From NCBI GenBank assembly GCA_016165875.1, contig JABBOT010000003.1, positions 25,934,983 to 25,998,982 of the forward strand: 64,000 nt of DNA, written 5' to 3'. Both the position numbers and the translations under genes were made by a program. Shown here one piece after another: positions 43,074 through 64,000 of this stretch; positions within the stretch are counted from its first letter, which is position 1, and every line of letters begins with the position of its first letter. The DNA comes from Acanthopleura granulata. Lineage: Eukaryota > Mollusca > Polyplacophora > Chitonida > Chitonidae. The notes beneath the pieces are model-generated. The model worked only from the letters and a program-made list of their open reading frames with translations. It made no database searches and was not told the DNA's origin.

Positions 43074-43577
43074 ACACGTCAGCATAATCACCAGTCATTC
43101 CTACTCACATGCTTTTGTACAAATATTGTATTTCTGATGAAAGCAAATGTCCCGGTTCATTGTTATTTATTGAGAAGTCTCATTCTTGTGGCATCATTTT
43201 ATATGTACGCAATTTCATGAGCAAGGACCATTTATTTCTCATCATATTGAGGTGACCAATATACAATACGTGATATGTAATGAAAAACTGTGTGGAATTA
43301 GGTGGGGGAGGGAGTCTTGTATTTGTTATACTCATGTACATTGAGGAGGATTCATCTGGTTTGATTGTAAACCTCAGAACTCCTGTTGACCATATTTTAC
43401 TCTTAATTTAATACTTGTTTAAGGAGGACATACAGCATTCCATATGATGTATAAAACCAAAATGTCTCCTTTTGGACCTCAAACTGTAAATTATTCATTT
43501 TTTTACCAACTGTTTATACATATACATGAATATAATCCATACCTTGGCATAAATCATGTGAGGTTGGAGATGAAGAA

Positions 43578-43583
43578 AATAAA
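43578..43583 (+). other. Candidate poly(A) signal of ACAT2
   Basis: AATAAA lies 505 nt after the ACAT2 stop codon and is the first canonical signal I found downstream. It precedes the hairpin at 43668-43734, so the 3' UTR would end close to that hairpin. Confidence 0.5.
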
Positions 43584-43667
43584 CAAGTGAGGAAAGATTG
43601 TGTCCAATTTGTAACCATCTGAGTTGGCTTTTAACTTGAGTGGCATTTAGAAATTGGGATGGAAGTA

Positions 43668-43734
43668 CATTAGACAAGTCTTTCTTACGGATAAACCAAA
43701 AAGTTGTGTATCCATAAGAAAGACTTGTCTAGTG
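43668..43734. repeat. Near-perfect hairpin with 23-bp arms
   Basis: Positions 43671-43693 are the reverse complement of 43709-43731 with a single mismatch, separated by a 15-nt loop. Pairing extends a further three positions outward (one of them G-T). Length and loop size resemble a pre-miRNA-like fold or a very young foldback element. It lies just past the predicted ACAT2 poly(A) signal. I do not recognise the arm sequence as a known miRNA. Confidence 0.65.
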
Positions 43735-44202
43735 AATTGTCTTTTGTTACTTGTGACTAAAGCCCAGCCCTTTCTGGCATGGGACTTTGCAGCCATAGGC
43801 TGTATTCATCTATTTGAAGGTGAATACTTTGTTTAGCTGCGTTCACAATTAAGTCATATTGATGGAGAATTCCCTGTCTGTTGCATGAATATGGCCTATT
43901 GCTCACCGAGCCAAACATAGTATTCTCCCCTGAATACATGAAGAAAGTCTATTGATAAATGTAATCCTGTGTTAGTTCAAGTGCAGCTATAGCTAGCTTG
44001 GATGTGAATTCTTGATATGAAATGTTTCAACTACCGATACCAGTACTTTCAGTTGATATAGTTCACGTAATGCAAAATCCCGCTTCTCAACGAGAATTCA
44101 GTTCAAAATGTGATAACCTGTAAATCTCGTTCTTATTGGTGATGGCTGCCTACGTGAATTTCACGCCCTTTTTGGGTTGTGGTGGTTTTCTGTATGCTCC
44201 TT

Positions 44203-44451
44203 AATGGGAAAGACCGCACAAAAATGAAGTTATGGTGAGTGAAAAGACCAATAAAAAGTGTATCTGAAAATATCTTCAGTGAATGTTATTTTTTTTTTTA
44301 AAAACATGTTATTAATATGGTCCATAAAACATTACATTGCGAGAAATTTGGTGACAAAAAATCTGAAAAAAATTTTGTGAAGGAACTTTCAGACAGTTTT
44401 TAAATGGTATTTTCACTCACCATAATTTCATATTTGTGTGGTCTTTCATTT
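44203..44451. mobile_element. MITE-like element with terminal inverted repeats of about 40 bp
   Basis: The left end, around GAAAGACCGCACAAAAATGA at 44208-44227 and continuing through GTTATGGTGAGTGAAAA, matches the reverse complement of the right end at 44409-44451 with a few mismatches. The element is about 250 bp with an AT-rich interior and no coding capacity. A target-site duplication is not obvious. It sits between the converging ACAT2 and MYO6 genes. Confidence 0.6.
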
Positions 44452-45079
44452 CAAGTTTGCTCCATCTACACTGGTGGTGACTTGTGGTAGTAAAATGTTT
44501 TTATGTTGAACACATCCCATGTTAAGCCCTATAGAGAGGCTGAAGTTTGATAAGCATTCTGTTGGTTTGCTCTGTTTTATTTTTCATGACCTATCATTCA
44601 GCTCCAATTAATTCCAAGGTACTGATTGGCAGCACTGTGCTCACAGGCGTCATATTTGTAGTGTTGCCTCAGTGAGACCCAATTTCAGACACGAGACAGG
44701 ATTTCCCCACTACGTGCATAAAGATATCTGGCCTACCAGTACTTCATGTCAAGATTTCCCTAGTGTTAACAGCCAAGGGCTGACACACAAATACTACAAG
44801 CTTTACAGCCTTTTAGCTTGATTTTTGCATGCTTGAACATTTAAAACAATGTGCTGTTTAACACCATCAGATTCTACCTTAGCCTGCATGGTTTAAGCTG
44901 TAAGTGCAAGACTGTCTCATCTAAAAAGAAAATCCAAAATAGCTTGTATATTTTTATAACCCCCAAAAAGTGACTTCCGCCAAAGTCGCAAACCAAGATG
45001 CTGTCGATAATGTAAGAAAAGGAAAAAATTAATAAACAACAGAAAAATAAGCCATATGCCACAAAGACAAACTGGACAC

Positions 45080-45085
45080 TTTATT
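45080..45085 (-). other. Candidate poly(A) signal of MYO6
   Basis: AATAAA on the minus strand lies about 2.5 kb beyond the MYO6 stop codon. No other canonical signal on this strand was seen between 45,080 and 47,630. The 3' UTR would therefore be about 2.57 kb and end near 45,060. Confidence 0.45.
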
Positions 45086-45199
45086 CAACAACAGATTTCC
45101 ACAGGTGCACAAGTAACATTGACAGTTCTGATCAGAAGCTTCTGGTGGAATGTTGAACGAGGCACAGCTGTTCAAAGGTGACCCATGTGCAAACTAGAG

Positions 45200-45430
45200 A
45201 TACGTTCTCACGTAACTGGCCAGGCGAAAAATACAGGTATGTTCTCACGTAACTGGCCAGATGAAAACCACAGGCATGTTCTCACGTAACTGGCAAAGAG
45301 CATACCAGAGATATGCTCTCACTCAGCTGACCAGGAGCACATCAGAGCTATGTTCTGACTCCACTGGCCAGGAGCATACCTGAGATACGTTATCACTGAA
45401 CTGGTCAGGTGCGCCACAGGTAACTGACCA
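45200..45430. repeat. 37-bp minisatellite in the presumed MYO6 3' UTR
   Basis: The motif GTTCTCACGTAACTGGCCAG and its variants recur at 45204, 45241, 45278, 45315, 45352 and 45389, an exact 37-bp period over about six units. Later units have diverged more. It lies inside the predicted long 3' UTR, so it would be transcribed. Confidence 0.85.
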
Positions 45431-47630
45431 GGTATGAGTTAGACAGGTACATGGAAATGTTATCTATCTACTATAACCATACAAATCTTCCAAGTGAGGC
45501 AACCACTGATAGAAACTTTTAACAGCTTCTGTAAAAGGATGCACTTCAACCAAGAGAGCAGGAAAATGGATATTACTCAAAAAAGTAACCATTGTGACTC
45601 CTTCCTACATATATATCACCATTGTTCATCCAGTGCATAGCTTTTCTCCATGGACAAAAGTTTGACATTATCAAGGGACAGTGGTAGAGGTTTAACACAG
45701 CACTCTTTAGCACAGCCATGCACAGTGGTGTGGAATGCAGAGAACAGAACATGACAAACAGGTCAACAGAAAAGCCATGAGCTTATACTTTTCTAACAAC
45801 GAATACCTGACCTACACGTACATTAATCAACCTTTATAGATCAGCAGGAAAATACCAATCGATCCAGTTCTTCCTCATTAAAAAAGTTGACTTCTTAGAT
45901 CACATCAGGCCTACGAACAAGGTAACTCAACAACATAGGTACTGCGTATGAGTACAACAAAACAAATGACTTTATGATACCTAATTACACCATGAAATTT
46001 CATTGATAAGTATCCGTAACTGTTCTTTACATAAATCTCTGCTTCTAAGACATATAATTCTTTTATCTTAAGTTAACTGTGAAATAACAAATCCTTCTGA
46101 CTCTATTCTTTAACCATGATAAAGATTATAGACTTAACAACCGGCAAATCCAAAAAACAGAACACATAACAGCCCTTTGTAACTTGCATTTCAGCAAGGG
46201 GTAAAGGTTAATTTCACTACCAACAGCACTTAAACTTCACAAAAATGTAGAACACGTCAAAAACAAATCACACTGCCAGGAATGTATCATTTTTTTTCGA
46301 CTTTTTCATACCTCTCCTAAAGGCTCCTGGGATTCTAGATGTACTGTTTTTTCACCACAAACAAATATATTTTCTAATCTAACCATGTCATAATATTTGT
46401 TGAATAAATACTGGTTTCCTTTCAGCAACAGACATACCAAGATGTGGCAAGTACAGGCCTTCTTCAACAGCAGCAAAATGTCACATTTTATCAACATGAT
46501 TTCAGAAATGCAATTCCTGATATATTGATGGTATCACCTTTCCATTTGAATATTGCTTCTTTATCTGTCACTAACGCATTAACAATGCAGACTTCAAATC
46601 AGTAAAACTGAAAATGTGAATATTAAACCAGTCAGTTTTAAACCTCTACTAACTTCTGATGACAACGTGGAATAGGACGGCTACAGCACATGATAAATCC
46701 TCCAACCTATGGTCCTATGACATTTCGCTAATATTCCATGGAATAACTGACAAGATGACTGTGCCCACTTTATCGTTGTAAGCATATTCGTGTTTTTACA
46801 TTTCACTTGCGTGCCTATCACTGCGTAGTAGAATCACACACCTATAACTTAACACAACACAGAACAAATCTGCAATAAGTTAACGATTTGAGTGACTTCA
46901 AACTTTTAGTCCAGCATCATCAAAACTAAAGATATAGCTTCAATTGGAAGCAAGTACACCATGGACAAGTTGGTTTTAAGACACGTTTAAGTAAGCATCA
47001 TTATCATAGCAATAAATACAGTGTATTCGTTAAGCCGTTGTCATGGCTATTACTCAGTAAACCTCACAGAACAGATTGTCAAATTTTATAAGGAGGTAAC
47101 AGTCTGCACATTGTCATTAAAATAACCGGTGAATAAATAGTATCATCACACATACTTTCTGTTCTTGACGAAACCTTACAGAAAATAAAATCTGACAGGA
47201 ACTTCATGTAGCGCAACCCCGGGAGCAGCTAGCTTGTGTGGATTGACGAGAGTGAAGTGTAGTAGGTGAAGGACTTGGCATGAAAACTGATCCAGAACCT
47301 ATCTACAGCAGGTGCATATGTCGCCAGTTGATTTAGTATGACTCCACCATATTACATAAATGAACATAAATGCTTGGTAATTTGACAGAAAAAGATATGA
47401 GGAAATCTGATGCCTGATCAGACAATTTTAAACCACGTATGTGAAGCGATATTTTTTGTAACATACACATGAAACATACGCCAAATGCCCCAACTTCCTT
47501 GTATGTACAGATATTAAGTACAAAATAATAAATATGCTATGTTTAGCCAGGCTATATATTATTTTCTTAAGGCTAATCTTATTACCACTGCAAAGGCATG
47601 GTTTTAGTGGGGAGCATTTTCCTATGGTGC

Positions 47631-63857
<16,227 letters not shown>

Positions 63858-64000
63858 CTGAAATACAAAGAAGGAAGGTCCTCAGTCTCTTAATATGGTC
63901 ATATGGGGTTTGGTGTGCTCTTTGAGTCAGTCTTATCTTGTGCACAGGCTAACTCTGATCTTGTGGTGTCACAAGTTTGTCAATCTTGCCAACACATCTT

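Larger units (their letters stand above)
43074..45055. other. Convergent intergenic/3' UTR interval between ACAT2 and MYO6
   Basis: Contains the ACAT2 3' UTR (to about 43.6 kb), the hairpin at 43668-43734, the MITE-like element at 44203-44451 and otherwise AT-rich unique sequence. No open frame with coding character was found. Confidence 0.6.

Noticed and set aside
43797..43930. Possible second hairpin (AGGCTGTATTCAT...ATGAATATGGCCT)
   Set aside because: Arms are only about 13 bp with mismatches and a long loop; within chance expectation for AT-rich DNA.

Overview
This is a eukaryotic, intron-rich nuclear window, most likely from a lophotrochozoan invertebrate (a mollusc is my best guess; a brachiopod is possible). 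The evidence is three multi-exon protein genes with GT-AG introns, plus a recurrent tRNA-derived SINE with A and B boxes, a conserved body and an (AAAT)n tail. No bacterial-style operons or ribosome binding sites are present. Exon boundaries were read by eye from splice signals, reading-frame continuity and remembered family conservation; no alignment was run.

Layout. (1) About 1-23.75 kb is gene-poor intergenic DNA. It holds SINE copies, small inverted-repeat (MITE-like) elements, several minisatellites and a diverged segmental duplication (about 11.6-14.5 kb against 19.65-23.2 kb). (2) 23,756-36,622, minus strand: a complete 13-exon PPIL4-type gene (cyclophilin domain, RRM and a long Lys/Arg/Ser/Asp-rich tail; 654 aa deduced). 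(3) 36,623-36,833: a 211-bp head-to-head promoter shared with (4) 36,834-43,073, plus strand: a complete 9-exon cytosolic-type acetyl-CoA acetyltransferase (ACAT2-like; 395 aa deduced). (5) 43.1-45.05 kb: a short convergent interval with two inverted-repeat elements. (6) From about 45.06 kb to the end of the window, minus strand: the 3' 18 coding exons (747 codons) of a class VI myosin gene (MYO6), from the middle of the motor domain to the stop codon. The 5' part lies beyond 64,000.

The genes have unrelated roles: a spliceosome-associated cyclophilin, acetoacetyl-CoA synthesis, and a minus-end-directed actin motor. PPIL4 and ACAT2 probably share a bidirectional promoter. ACAT2 and MYO6 converge tail to tail.

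The most unusual signal is in the MYO6 intron before the [15 protein letters not shown] exon. A 45-bp minisatellite of 21 units has captured that exon's 3' splice site, so almost every unit carries its own pyrimidine tract, AG and exon start. The first nine extra acceptors are in frame with the exon, and the frame between them is open. Alternative acceptor choice could therefore add multiples of a 15-residue peptide to the linker between the ubiquitin-binding region and the cargo-binding tail.
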